The notes beneath the pieces are model-generated. The model searched no databases. It was not told the DNA's origin and saw nothing but the letters and a program-made list of their open reading frames with translations. 64,000 nucleotides of DNA from CAVQWH01 sp963718685 (GTDB taxonomy: Bacteria > Patescibacteriota > Saccharimonadia > Saccharimonadales > Saccharimonadaceae): the NCBI GenBank assembly GCA_963718685.1, contig OY970356.1, positions 310,001 to 374,000 of the forward strand. The letters are read 5' to 3'. Of this stretch, positions 16,313 to 24,323 are shown in pieces (position 1 is the first letter of the stretch; every line of letters starts with the position of its first letter). The position numbers were made by a program, and so were the translations under genes.

Positions 16313-17005
16313 AAAGGAGAGACTGCACATGGATGCAGACCGTAAACTACTCGTTATCACCGTCGATGTGACGGACGATTCTGAGTTCGAGGATTCTCTG
16401 CGGCACCAGTTTTCTGGTGGCAAAGGAATGATCACTACGGCGACTTATCACAGCATACTTTCAGAGGAGGATTCCTCTGTTGATCTGAATGTGGGTTCGG
16501 GTGATCGCTGGCTCAGCAACGAGGACTTTCTGCGTTTTGTAAAAGACAGCGGAGAGGCTTACACCTTTAACAAAGGAGTCCTTAACCGGACTTTCGGTAC
16601 TGTAGCCAAGTCGAAATTCGTCCAAACCTTGGCCGATCCGAGACGTCGGCTCAAAGGTCTTCAGGTCCCGGATGATCACGAAATGCTCATCCTCTTCTCC
16701 GACCTGCGTAAGCTGGTGTGGAGCGGTAGGTTTGAAGAGATTAATAATCTGGGTCCGGACGGCAGGAAAAAGCTTGCCGATTGGGTCCAGTCGATCAACA
16801 GCGAAATACCGATCGAGACTCTGGATCTAAGAGTTAGGTCTTACAACAGCCTGAAACGGGCAAAAATTGAAACGATTGGCGATTTAGCACCTATGACTTT
16901 CGAGGATCTTGCGGCCCTTCCTCACATACCTAGAGAATGGGCAAAAGAGATCCAAGAGGATTTAGCCAAAAACGGCCTGTCGCTGGCGTCTTAAAAGCAA
17001 GTTGC
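16228..17005. repeat. 10-bp inverted pair flanking the 16329-16994 gene
   Basis: GCAACTTGCT (16228-16237) in the leader and its exact complement AGCAAGTTGC (16996-17005) starting one base after the stop. Confidence 0.55.
16329..16994 (+). CDS. Orphan protein with C-terminal RNA polymerase alpha-CTD-like domain
   Basis: A 221-residue soluble protein. Residues about 160-217 (IPIETLDLRVRSYNSLKRAK, then IETIGDLAPMTFEDLAALPH and WAKEIQEDLAKNGLSL) closely follow the alpha-CTD pattern of rpoA, including the LxLRxxxxLKxxxIxTIGDL helices that in true alpha contact UP-element DNA and regulators. The N-terminal 155 residues are unrecognised. The ATG at 16329 is preceded by AAGGAG at nine bases; the longer frame from 16305 begins before that site. 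It could be a DNA-binding or RNA-polymerase-interacting regulator; this is inference. Confidence 0.85.
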   Translation: MDADRKLLVITVDVTDDSEFEDSLRHQFSGGKGMITTATYHSILSEEDSSVDLNVGSGDRWLSNEDFLRFVKDSGEAYTFNKGVLNRTFGTVAKSKFVQTLADPRRRLKGLQVPDDHEMLILFSDLRKLVWSGRFEEINNLGPDGRKKLADWVQSINSEIPIETLDLRVRSYNSLKRAKIETIGDLAPMTFEDLAALPHIPREWAKEIQEDLAKNGLSLAS

Positions 17006-17029
17006 CCTAAAACCCCGATCATTAAAAGG

Positions 17030-17056
17030 CCCCCGGCCTTACAGTCGGGGGTTTTC
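17030..17056. terminator. Bidirectional intrinsic terminator
   Basis: CCCCCG (17030-17035)/CGGGGG (17046-17051), followed by TTTTC on the plus strand and CCTTTTAAT on the minus strand. It can end the 16329 gene and a minus-strand RNA coming from 18 kb. Confidence 0.8.
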
Positions 17057-17088
17057 ATTTTCGAATAAAATGATTTCTAAAGTTTAAC

Positions 17089-18037
17089 GACATGTCAAAC
17101 TGTTTGGCTTGGAGCGAGGAAGGTGACTAGGTCACCCTCCTCGCTATGGCTATATGGGTGCTTCCTTCAAGTACGAAGGCGGGTTATGTGGCCTTCGCTT
17201 CTCTTTGAGGCGCTCGTTGGCTTCTTCGCCATGATAGCCTAGGCTATTTGACCGCATGGAACCGCAGCACGCCTTGGCGGGTTACCGTGCCATTTATGGG
17301 TGCGCAGTGTGCGATCGGGCGACTTCTCCATGAAGTTTTTACCAGTGAAGTGCTAGGGAGGACGCTCGCTGATTAGCGAGAGTTTCAGTGGAGAGCACCC
17401 CTGCTCATTCTGAAACCAGCCGTAGCTCGTCCTCCCTCTCTCCCTGTAGCACCTGCCCGTCGTGTACATATGCCATCTAGGCTGCGCCTCCCGGTGCAGC
17501 CTGGCATTTACTCAGGAAACTTAGGCCGGAGAGGAGAGAGTGCACTCTAGCAGAGTCAGGCAAGGCGCGAAAGGACCAGTCCCAAAAACGCCTCACTTGA
17601 TCTCAATACGCTCTCTCCTTACTCCGGCTTAGCGCCCGCACATGGATAGACCCGGGAGGATCATGTGTAACCACCACGTACGAACACACTTTTTGCCGAT
17701 AGTTTGTGTACCTCTACACAAACCAGGCAGCTTTTGAAGTTTAGGCAGGTGCAGGAAGGGCGCCCTCATCCGGAGGGACACTAAGCTAGGTGGAGAGGTG
17801 GTTCACCTGCCCGGAGCTTTACATCTAGCTCACCCTTCCGCACTCTGGCTCTGAGAGCGCGAATGCTTGATTCTACAAAACCGCACCTGGACAGGGCGGC
17901 TGGCCGCTAGGAGCGGCTTTGTAGAGCAAACGCACTCCTCACCTTTGCATTTATGGTAGCGCCCCGCCCGAGGTTTCCCCGAGGGCGCTACCTTGCATCG
18001 GCAAGTTTGGTAGAAATCTTCAACAGTTTGACATGTC
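17089..18037 (-). ncRNA. Candidate large structured non-coding RNA (~950 nt)
   Basis: This GC-rich tract has no credible ORF. Its ends are an exact 16-bp inverted repeat (GACATGTCAAACTGTT at 17089-17104, complement at 18022-18037) that would form a closing stem. Inside are strong nested stems: AGCGAGGA/TCCTCGCT with GGTGAC/GTCACC (17113-17145); GGGAGGACG/CGTCCTCCC (17356-17436) enclosing CTCGCT/AGCGAG, GTTTCAG/CTGAAAC and GAGCA/TGCTC; AGGCTGC/GCAGCCT (17479-17502); GCCGGAG/CTCCGGC with GGAGAGAG/CTCTCTCC (17525-17628); TTTGTGTA/TACACAAA (17703-17722); GGTAGCGCCC/GGGCGCTACC (17955-17992). Strand is uncertain. I favour minus, because a TTGACA-N17-TTTAAT promoter lies at about 18110-18138 and a terminator at 17030-17056. 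I do not recognise RNase P, tmRNA, SRP RNA or a group I/II intron core. Confidence 0.65.
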
Positions 18038-18188
18038 AATGTACGACCTTTGAGGAGGCTTAAAAACCAGCTTGACGCTGATTGCCTTCAACCCACAATC
18101 GTGTACTAACTATTAAACTCCTTTATTTAATCAATGTCAACTCTAAACTTGAATTTTATGCACGCAAAGCTTATGCTAATATCTAGTC

Positions 18189-18590
18189 ATGAGCGTTGCT
18201 AAATATACTTCTTTAAAATCCAAAGGGTTCACTATAGTGGAACTATTAGTGGTGGTAATAGTAATAGGTATTTTGGCTACGATTGCAGTCATCAACTATA
18301 GCAATTATTTACATACGGCTGCCACATCACAAGTAAAAACCGATTTAAGCTCTGCCGCCTCAAAACTAAAATCTGCTGCTGTAGATGGGGGAGTTTACCC
18401 CAGCAGTGGCAGCAAAGCAGATCTTACTGCGGCTGGGTTTGAGGGCAGCAGCGACGTAACGGTAACTCCGCAAGTGGTGACAGAACCTGACACCAGCTTT
18501 TGTCTTAAGGGCATTTCCAATAGATACAGTGACATAATTCTTTACATGACGGATACGGCAGCTGAGCCCAGTACCACTAGCTGTCCTTGA
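18189..18590 (+). CDS. Type IV pilin-like protein
   Basis: A 133-residue prepilin with the type III signal KGFTIVELLVVVIVIGILAT: cleavage after Gly, N-methylated Phe+1, Glu+5, then the hydrophobic assembly helix, and a small Ser/Thr-rich globular domain with a C-terminal cysteine pair (FCLKG, TSCP) likely closing a D-loop. It would be built into a surface pilus for adhesion, twitching or DNA uptake. No assembly genes are nearby. A TAATAT box lies exactly six bases before the ATG (leaderless-type). Confidence 0.9.
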   Translation: MSVAKYTSLKSKGFTIVELLVVVIVIGILATIAVINYSNYLHTAATSQVKTDLSSAASKLKSAAVDGGVYPSSGSKADLTAAGFEGSSDVTVTPQVVTEPDTSFCLKGISNRYSDIILYMTDTAAEPSTTSCP

Positions 18591-18629
18591 AAATACCGTT
18601 GGGTTTAAGTATAATTTGACTCTAGTTAT

Positions 18630-18706
18630 GCGGGTCTAGCTCAGTTGTTTAGAGCGCGTCCTTGCCAAGGACGAGGCCAGGGGTTAGAGTCCCCTGACCC
18701 GCACCA
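18630..18706 (+). tRNA. tRNA-Gly(GCC) with unusual U19/A56
   Basis: A 77-nt tRNA: acceptor GCGGGTC/GACCCGC, D-arm GCTCAGTTGTTTAGAGC, anticodon stem CGTCC/GGACG around TTGCCAA (anticodon GCC), T-arm AGGGGTTAGAGTCCCCT, encoded CCA. The D-loop has T where G19 is expected and the T-loop has A where C56 is expected, so the tertiary G19-C56 pair appears replaced by U19-A56. Its 3' end is the integration point of the adjacent island. Confidence 0.93.
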
Positions 18707-18893
18707 CGAAAAGAGCCTTGCCCTGTAGGGTAGGACTTTTTTCGTGAGGTAAGAGAAACTAAACTGCTTTAGTTTCGTGGGACTCTAACTGGCGGAGCGC
18801 TGTCGAGCCATTCAGCGAGACCGCGAGCCGGGTCCGCGAGCAAAAACCAAAGGTTTTTGACTTGTGGATAGAAGGACCCTGACCCGCACCAAA
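18701..18893. repeat. Left 193-bp direct repeat of the tRNA-Gly island
   Basis: Begins with the last six bases of the tRNA-Gly gene and is identical by eye over 193 bp to 25628-25820. It contains a CACGAAAA.../...TTTTTTCGTG terminator-like hairpin, GAAACTAAA/TTTAGTTTC, CAAAAACC/GGTTTTTG, an inverted copy of the T-arm core (GGGACTCTAAC), and a second copy of the tRNA 3' end (CCCTGACCCGCACCA, 18877-18891). Confidence 0.95.
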
Positions 18894-19191
18894 CGTTTGA
18901 ATTTGAGCCGTGAAGGCTCTTTTTCTTTGTCTCAAAAATGGTCTTAAAGGGGTCGTTCAGTATATATGACAACTTTTTATCGTTCAGTTCAATGTTTGAA
19001 AGTACATATTCCAAAAGTTTCTGTTGTAACGCTTCATCGCTTGTTCTGAACAGCTCTGCGGACCGTTGAGCCAGGTCTAACAGATAGGATGCGGTTACTT
19101 GGAACGATTTGTTATCACTTGTTAGCAACTTGAGGCGGTCATTCAATTCTTGCTGTCGAGCTTCTAGCTCATTGGCAATTTCGTCGTGCAT
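18769..19191 (-). pseudogene. Remnant C-terminus of a large serine recombinase
   Basis: The 140-codon frame holds a sequence typical of the C-terminal region of large serine recombinases: a coiled segment (ANELEARQQELNDRLKLL), then VTASYLLDLAQRSAELFRTS and LLEYVLSNIELNDKKLSYIL followed by DPFKTIFETKKK. The catalytic resolvase domain and zinc-binding domain, several hundred residues, are missing, and an in-frame stop lies 51 bases upstream of the ATG. The frame then reads on into the left direct repeat and encodes junk there, as expected for an integrase whose 3' end abuts its attachment site. Confidence 0.7.
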
Positions 19192-19231
19192 ATCCTGAGT
19201 AATTCTCTCATCACAACACTGGTAAGTAGTG

Positions 19232-19243
19232 TATAGTTATAGT
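19232..19243 (+). promoter_or_regulatory. Leaderless-type -10 box of the MerR-like gene
   Basis: TATAGT (19232-19237) sits six bases before the ATG at 19244. Confidence 0.5.
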
Positions 19244-19435
19244 ATGCCACAAAAGAGTAACAAAGAGCCAAAGTTGCTAACACTCAAACAAGCGTGCGAG
19301 ATACTTAATTGTCATCCAAACACGCTACGAGCCTGGGATGAAAAGGGTTACTTGGTTGCGGTGCGGTTTGGAACAAGACGTGATAGACGGTATCGCCGTG
19401 AAGATGTAAATAAACTTCTTAAAAAAGGGGAATAA
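19244..19435 (+). CDS. MerR/excisionase-family helix-turn-helix protein
   Basis: A 63-residue DNA-binding protein: LTLKQACEILNCHPNTLRAW forms the helix-turn-helix, and GYLVAVRFGTRRDRRYRREDVNKLL the MerR-type wing and next helix. Proteins like this serve as excisionases of mobile elements or as small regulators, both sensible at the left end of an island. I start it at the ATG at 19244, since the longer frame from 19229 begins inside the promoter box. Confidence 0.8.
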   Translation: MPQKSNKEPKLLTLKQACEILNCHPNTLRAWDEKGYLVAVRFGTRRDRRYRREDVNKLLKKGE

Positions 19436-19475
19436 TTTTGTATAATAAAGAAAATAGTTATAGCGAAAGTAACAT

Positions 19476-19958
19476 ATGAATATATCCGCCTGGCTTTCTA
19501 TAGTAGTAATTGTTCTGGTCATAGCACTGATTATTTTCGCTGTATCAGTTACCAGTAAACTGTCTAAACGCCTTCTATTCTTACATAAACATATAAGCGA
19601 TTCTGTTCAGTCTAATTTCATTGAACTAAATCCCACTACACAGAGCCTAGTCGAGGCAGCTGTTGAAGTATGGCGTTTAGAAAAACGAGTGAGCAAGATT
19701 TCTGGCGACCTTTCAGATGACCAGAATAAAGCATTCGAAAACTCTATTACAAAGCTGAAACGATTTCTAGATAAGAACGACATTACATTTACAGACTATA
19801 CCGACGAGAAATACAACGAAGGACTTAATTTAGATGTTCTCAGTATTGACAAAGATAAGAACGTGGCTGAGAGCATTATTAAAGAAACTCACGAACCTGC
19901 CGTTTTTCATAAAGGGCAATTAATTAAAAAAGCAAAGGTGGTTGTCCTTGAAAAGTAA
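19476..19958 (+). CDS. Membrane-anchored GrpE-like protein (candidate nucleotide exchange factor)
   Basis: A 160-residue protein with an N-terminal membrane helix (WLSIVVIVLVIALIIFAVSV, residues 6-25), a helical middle (VWRLEKRVSKIS..., ITKLKRFLDKND) and a C-terminal beta-rich part (ITFTDYTDEKYNEGLNLDVL, then HEPAVFHKGQLIKKAKVVVL). That tail has the order and spacing of the GrpE beta domain, which opens the Hsp70 nucleotide cleft. The assignment rests on this pattern and on the adjoining hsp70 gene, which it overlaps. It would tether Hsp70 to the inner face of the membrane. Other readings remain possible. Confidence 0.7.
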   Translation: MNISAWLSIVVIVLVIALIIFAVSVTSKLSKRLLFLHKHISDSVQSNFIELNPTTQSLVEAAVEVWRLEKRVSKISGDLSDDQNKAFENSITKLKRFLDKNDITFTDYTDEKYNEGLNLDVLSIDKDKNVAESIIKETHEPAVFHKGQLIKKAKVVVLEK

Positions 19959-22482
19959 AGATTCAAAGTCAAAGAATAACGATGGCGTAATAAATATCGG
20001 CATAGATTTAGGGACTACCAACTCTGCTGTTGCAGTTAATCACAATAACAAAACAGAAATAGTTAAAAACATTATTGGGAGTGAATACACTCCATCTGTT
20101 TTTGGTATTGATAAATCTGGGAATAAACTAGTTGGCGTTAAAGCATATGACCGACTATATAAATCATCAACTGACGAAGAAATCAAAAACAACAAAGGCG
20201 AAGTTAAACGGTTAATGGGAACTGGTGAAACTATTCACTTTGCAAGGATTAACTCCGACTTAACGCCCGAAGATGTTTCTGCTGAAATATTAAAGAGTCT
20301 CAAAGGTGATGCAGTAAGAAAATATAGTGAATTATCTTCAATTGCTGCCGTAATAACCATTCCTGCACACTTTTCAGCACTACAGGCAGAAGCTACAAAA
20401 AGAGCAGGACAATTAGCAGGTTTTAAGCACGTTGTTCTACTACAAGAACCAATAGCAGCCGCAATGGCATATGGGTTTGAAAAATCCGACAATGAAAATT
20501 GGTTAGTATATGACCTTGGTGGTGGCACATTTGATGTTGCTCTTATTTCATCTAAAGATAGCAACCTAACAGTTTTGGGGCATAGTGGTGATAATTTTCT
20601 TGGCGGTAAAGACTTTGACTTAAAAATCATCGATGAAGTAATTAAGCCTGAAATCTTAAACAAATATAAACTGACTGATTTTGATAGAAGTTCCAAGAAG
20701 TATGCCGTTATTTTTAGTCGACTTAAGGCTGCTGCGGAGACAGCCAAGATAGAACTTTCTCAAGATCCTGAGACTACTATACAGATAGAAAACATTGGTA
20801 ACGATGAAAATGATGAAGAGATTTACGTTTCAATAGACTTGACTCGTGACCAATTTGAAGAAATCATTGCCCCTCACGTTACAAAGACTATTGACCTTGT
20901 TAAAAAAACCCTTAAGGACTCTGGTGTTTCACAAAGTTCAGTGTCAAAGATTGTGCTAGTCGGTGGCCCTACGCAGATTCCTTATATCCGCAAGGCACTT
21001 AAAGATGATTTTAAGATTAAAGTAGACGGTTCTATAGACCCACTTACAGTTGTTGCTAAGGGTGCAAGTATTTTTGGGCTTAGTCAAAGAGTTCCTACAG
21101 ATATTCTCAACGAAGGGCGAGAAACAGTTAAAGACGAGATGAATATCACGCTAAATTATGATTCAATGACCTCTGATGAGGACCAATTTGTTACAGGAAT
21201 TGTTGAAGAGCTGAGAGATAGCGAAGACGACTATTTTGTACAGATTCAATCCGATAGTGGAGTTTATACAAGCTCAAAGATAAAGCTCAAAAATGGTAAG
21301 TTTTCAGACACCATCGCTATCGAAAAAGGTAAAACTAATACTTATTGGCTTTATTTATTTGACGACACTGGTAACACCATACCAATATTCCCAGACAGCT
21401 TTTCAATTACTCACGGACTAACAGTAGCTGGTGCTCCCATCCCACACGACGTAGGCGTTATATACGCTAAGAAGGGTTTTGATAGTGACTTTCGGATGAC
21501 TGAAGTCTGCGACCGGTACTTTGAGAAAAATAGTGTGCCACCGCTAAAGAAAACTGAAAACTATAAAACTATAAAGAAGCTGGAAAAAGGTAAAGAAAAT
21601 AAATTACCCATCAAAGTATATGAAGGTGATTCAACAAATCCAGATAACAACGAAGTGATTTCTAGATTACATATTAATGGTGAAAAACTTCCATATGATT
21701 TGCCAGAAGCTTCTGATGTTGATATTACAATTAGTATTGATGAGTCACGTACGGTAGTTATAGAAGCATATATACCGAGCATTGAGCTTACCCTTAACGT
21801 AAGAGCCGACAAATATAAACAGGATGTTGATGTAGCCAAACTTGAGGAAGAATTGGCAGCACAAAAAGTTCGTTTGAAATCAATCAAGAAGAATGTTTCG
21901 GAAGTAGAATACGAACAGCTAGAAAATACTATTGATGATCTAGGTACTAATATTAAGAATGCAAAACACGATAACGATGACAAAAACAAAGCCGAAAGAG
22001 ATAGTCGTGAGCTGAATACTAGATTAGATTCACTCGAACAATCTAAAGAACTTCCTCAACTAAAAGATGAGTTTAATGAAAGAGTTGAAAATGCTAAAGA
22101 AGTAATAACAGAATTAGATGATAGTCCTGAAAAAAGTGAGATACTCTCTGATTTGAAAGTGCTTGAAGACGAAGGTGAAAAAGCTATCAAGTCTAATGAC
22201 AAAACAATGCTTCTGCGAGTTAATGAACAGGTTGAACAACTCACTTTCCGCTCTGTTTTCCAAAATCCTGCTGCGTGGGTGCTAATGCTCAACCAGATTA
22301 AGGGGAAGAGAAGCGAACTTGCTAATCAAACTGACGCTGATTACTTCATAAACAAAGCAGATAAAGCAGTAAATGACGGTGATGTTGAAGAATTAAAACG
22401 TTGTGTTCGTAACCTGCTGGACCTACTGCCTAAAGAAACTCAAGATGAAATCAACTCTAGTATGTCAGGTATTACAAAATAA
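19948..22482 (+). CDS. Divergent Hsp70 (DnaK-like) chaperone with long C-terminal helical extension
   Basis: An Hsp70-fold protein of about 844 residues, some 200 longer than DnaK. The ATPase domain is intact: phosphate-1 GIDLGTTNSAVAV near residue 20, VVLLQEPIAAAMAYGF near 165, phosphate-2 VYDLGGGTFDVALIS near 190, and adenosine motif KIVLVGGPTQIPYIRKAL near 335. A substrate-binding-like beta region follows (ITLNYDSM..., LTLNVRADKY near 625), then about 215 residues of charged coiled-coil. There is no EEVD-like tail. The start is probably TTG at 19948, with AAAGGTGG upstream, overlapping the GrpE-like gene. The stop overlaps the next ATG by one base. It is not the housekeeping dnaK, judging by its island context. 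Confidence 0.93.
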   Translation: MKSKDSKSKNNDGVINIGIDLGTTNSAVAVNHNNKTEIVKNIIGSEYTPSVFGIDKSGNKLVGVKAYDRLYKSSTDEEIKNNKGEVKRLMGTGETIHFARINSDLTPEDVSAEILKSLKGDAVRKYSELSSIAAVITIPAHFSALQAEATKRAGQLAGFKHVVLLQEPIAAAMAYGFEKSDNENWLVYDLGGGTFDVALISSKDSNLTVLGHSGDNFLGGKDFDLKIIDEVIKPEILNKYKLTDFDRSSKKYAVIFSRLKAAAETAKIELSQDPETTIQIENIGNDENDEEIYVSIDLTRDQFEEIIAPHVTKTIDLVKKTLKDSGVSQSSVSKIVLVGGPTQIPYIRKALKDDFKIKVDGSIDPLTVVAKGASIFGLSQRVPTDILNEGRETVKDEMNITLNYDSMTSDEDQFVTGIVEELRDSEDDYFVQIQSDSGVYTSSKIKLKNGKFSDTIAIEKGKTNTYWLYLFDDTGNTIPIFPDSFSITHGLTVAGAPIPHDVGVIYAKKGFDSDFRMTEVCDRYFEKNSVPPLKKTENYKTIKKLEKGKENKLPIKVYEGDSTNPDNNEVISRLHINGEKLPYDLPEASDVDITISIDESRTVVIEAYIPSIELTLNVRADKYKQDVDVAKLEEELAAQKVRLKSIKKNVSEVEYEQLENTIDDLGTNIKNAKHDNDDKNKAERDSRELNTRLDSLEQSKELPQLKDEFNERVENAKEVITELDDSPEKSEILSDLKVLEDEGEKAIKSNDKTMLLRVNEQVEQLTFRSVFQNPAAWVLMLNQIKGKRSELANQTDADYFINKADKAVNDGDVEELKRCVRNLLDLLPKETQDEINSSMSGITK

Positions 22483-24323
22483 TGGCTAATCTCTTTCGTG
22501 ACAACGCATATAATGTTTTAGGATTAGACATATCTGCTACACAGAAAGAGATAAATAAACGCTCAAAAGAGATTGTGAATCTGCTTCGTATTGACGAAGA
22601 GTCTGAGTACGAAACTGACATTTCTGTCGCCAAGCCAAAGCGAACTGAGCACACTGTTAAAGAAGCGGTTCAGAAGCTAAGTTCGCCTACTAAGAAAATC
22701 CAAGAGTATTTTTTCTGGTTTGATGTTGAAAGTGATAAAGACGAAAAAGCATTGAAACTCCTGCAAGCAGGAAGTATTGATGAAGCAATTAAGGTTTGGG
22801 AAGTAGATTCTAATAAAGAAACAGCGACAGGATTTGTAGCAAAGAAAAACCTTGCGATTCTAGCTTCCGTGTTATTGGTTGAAAAAGGGCAAAAGAAACA
22901 TCTCACACAGTCTATATCTTGCTGGAAGGACTTAATAACATCGGATAAGTTCTGGGCATATTTTGAAAAGATATATGCCCTAAATGATGAAGTGGGCACT
23001 AGTACTTCTGCTATTAAGGGCTTTAAGTCAAAAGTTACTGATGTATTATCAGATTTCTATACAGATATTAGTCAAAGCAAGTCTGATAACAGTTTCTATT
23101 CACTCTTTGCTCAAGTGTTTGGGGTAAAGGGTCAAAAAATGCAGCACAATGTACTGTCGCCAATTTACGAGGCTATTAACGACACCTCAGAAAAACTTAT
23201 AAACCTAAACATAAGTGAAGACAATATAGTTAGCCCTGAGGAAATTACTGAATTAAAACGACTAACCAGATTGCTACAGACTAATTTTGATAAGTTAAAA
23301 GAACTAGGACTTTACTCAGATAGTCAGTCAAAGACTATGCGTGATAAAGCAGCAGAAGCACTTAGGGTGGTCGCACTAGACCTTTATAACAACTTAGGAG
23401 AATCAGAAAAGCCTGTTGCTTTGTTTAACATTGCAAGTAAGATTGCTGGCACGACAGCAACTATAAATAAGATTAACAAGGATATTGAAACCCTTCGTCA
23501 GAACAGGTCTGATGAAAAGATTATCAAGCCAATCAATGATTTGCTTGAAGATGAAAGGTTCACAGAAGCATTAGATTTGATTGAAAAACGAATGGTGTCT
23601 TACGAATCTAATAAAGATTTGATGGAGTTCCTCACGGCACGATTGAAGTGGGCCATAACTGGAATTGCAGCTAAAGACTACAAAGAAACTATGGCGCAGT
23701 TTAATAGTGGTCAATTTGCAAAAGCAGCTGACAACTTTAATGGCTTGAAGTCATTTATTCTTAGCTACATACAACATTTCAATTTTGACGAACAAGGAGT
23801 TAATAATGTTCTCGCAGAAATAGACCAATTAACTGGCGACCCTAAAGCGTTAAATATAGATAACGTCCAGAATTATCGGAATAAATTGCTTGAAGGCACA
23901 GAAGAAACCTTTAAGGATTCGTTTGAAGAATCTCTTATTGTTTTCCTCGTGGATTGTGGAATATACGGAAATCTAGCTACACACCTTCCTGCGATTAAGA
24001 GAAAGAACACTATCAAAAAATGGATATGGTATATCGTAATTGGATTAGTGTTATTAGCAATTTTTGGAAGCAGCAGCAGTGATTCAGGCGACAGTGGCTC
24101 GTCTTCTGGTAGTGGTTCTTCTGGCAGCTCTAGCTCATCAGCATATAACACTTGCTCTGACGAATACGACAACTTAAAAAGTCAGTTAGATTCTGTTGAA
24201 TCACAAATGGATAGATATAAAGCAAATGATGACGCAGATAGCTTTAATGCGCTCGTACCTAGGCAGAATAGCCTCGTACAACAAGTTAACTCTAAAGCAA
24301 CAGAATGTAATGGATTAAGATAA
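22482..24323 (+). CDS. J-domain-like co-chaperone with TPR-like middle and C-terminal membrane helix
   Basis: A 613-residue protein. The N-terminus (NAYNVLGLDISATQKEINKR, then a linker and VKEAVQKLSSPTKKIQEYFF WF by residue 80) has the helical pattern of a divergent J domain, but the HPD tripeptide is absent. The middle is helical and resembles a TPR/solenoid (LLQAGSIDEAIKVWE, LLEDERFTEALDLIEKR). A single membrane helix (WIWYIVIGLVLLAIFG, about 513-528) leads to a Ser/Gly-rich linker and a C-terminal helical domain with two cysteines, probably extracytoplasmic. It is translationally coupled at both ends to Hsp70 and AAA+ genes. Confidence 0.85.
   Translation: MANLFRDNAYNVLGLDISATQKEINKRSKEIVNLLRIDEESEYETDISVAKPKRTEHTVKEAVQKLSSPTKKIQEYFFWFDVESDKDEKALKLLQAGSIDEAIKVWEVDSNKETATGFVAKKNLAILASVLLVEKGQKKHLTQSISCWKDLITSDKFWAYFEKIYALNDEVGTSTSAIKGFKSKVTDVLSDFYTDISQSKSDNSFYSLFAQVFGVKGQKMQHNVLSPIYEAINDTSEKLINLNISEDNIVSPEEITELKRLTRLLQTNFDKLKELGLYSDSQSKTMRDKAAEALRVVALDLYNNLGESEKPVALFNIASKIAGTTATINKINKDIETLRQNRSDEKIIKPINDLLEDERFTEALDLIEKRMVSYESNKDLMEFLTARLKWAITGIAAKDYKETMAQFNSGQFAKAADNFNGLKSFILSYIQHFNFDEQGVNNVLAEIDQLTGDPKALNIDNVQNYRNKLLEGTEETFKDSFEESLIVFLVDCGIYGNLATHLPAIKRKNTIKKWIWYIVIGLVLLAIFGSSSSDSGDSGSSSGSGSSGSSSSSAYNTCSDEYDNLKSQLDSVESQMDRYKANDDADSFNALVPRQNSLVQQVNSKATECNGLR

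Noticed and set aside
17089..18037. RNase P RNA, tmRNA or a self-splicing intron
   Set aside because: I saw no RNase P core, no tRNA-like ends with a tag ORF, and no group II domain V or group I core; this was by eye only.
17830..18039. 69-codon minus-strand ORF within the large RNA tract
   Set aside because: It covers strong stems, has no SD, and its Cys/Arg-rich composition looks like translated structured RNA.
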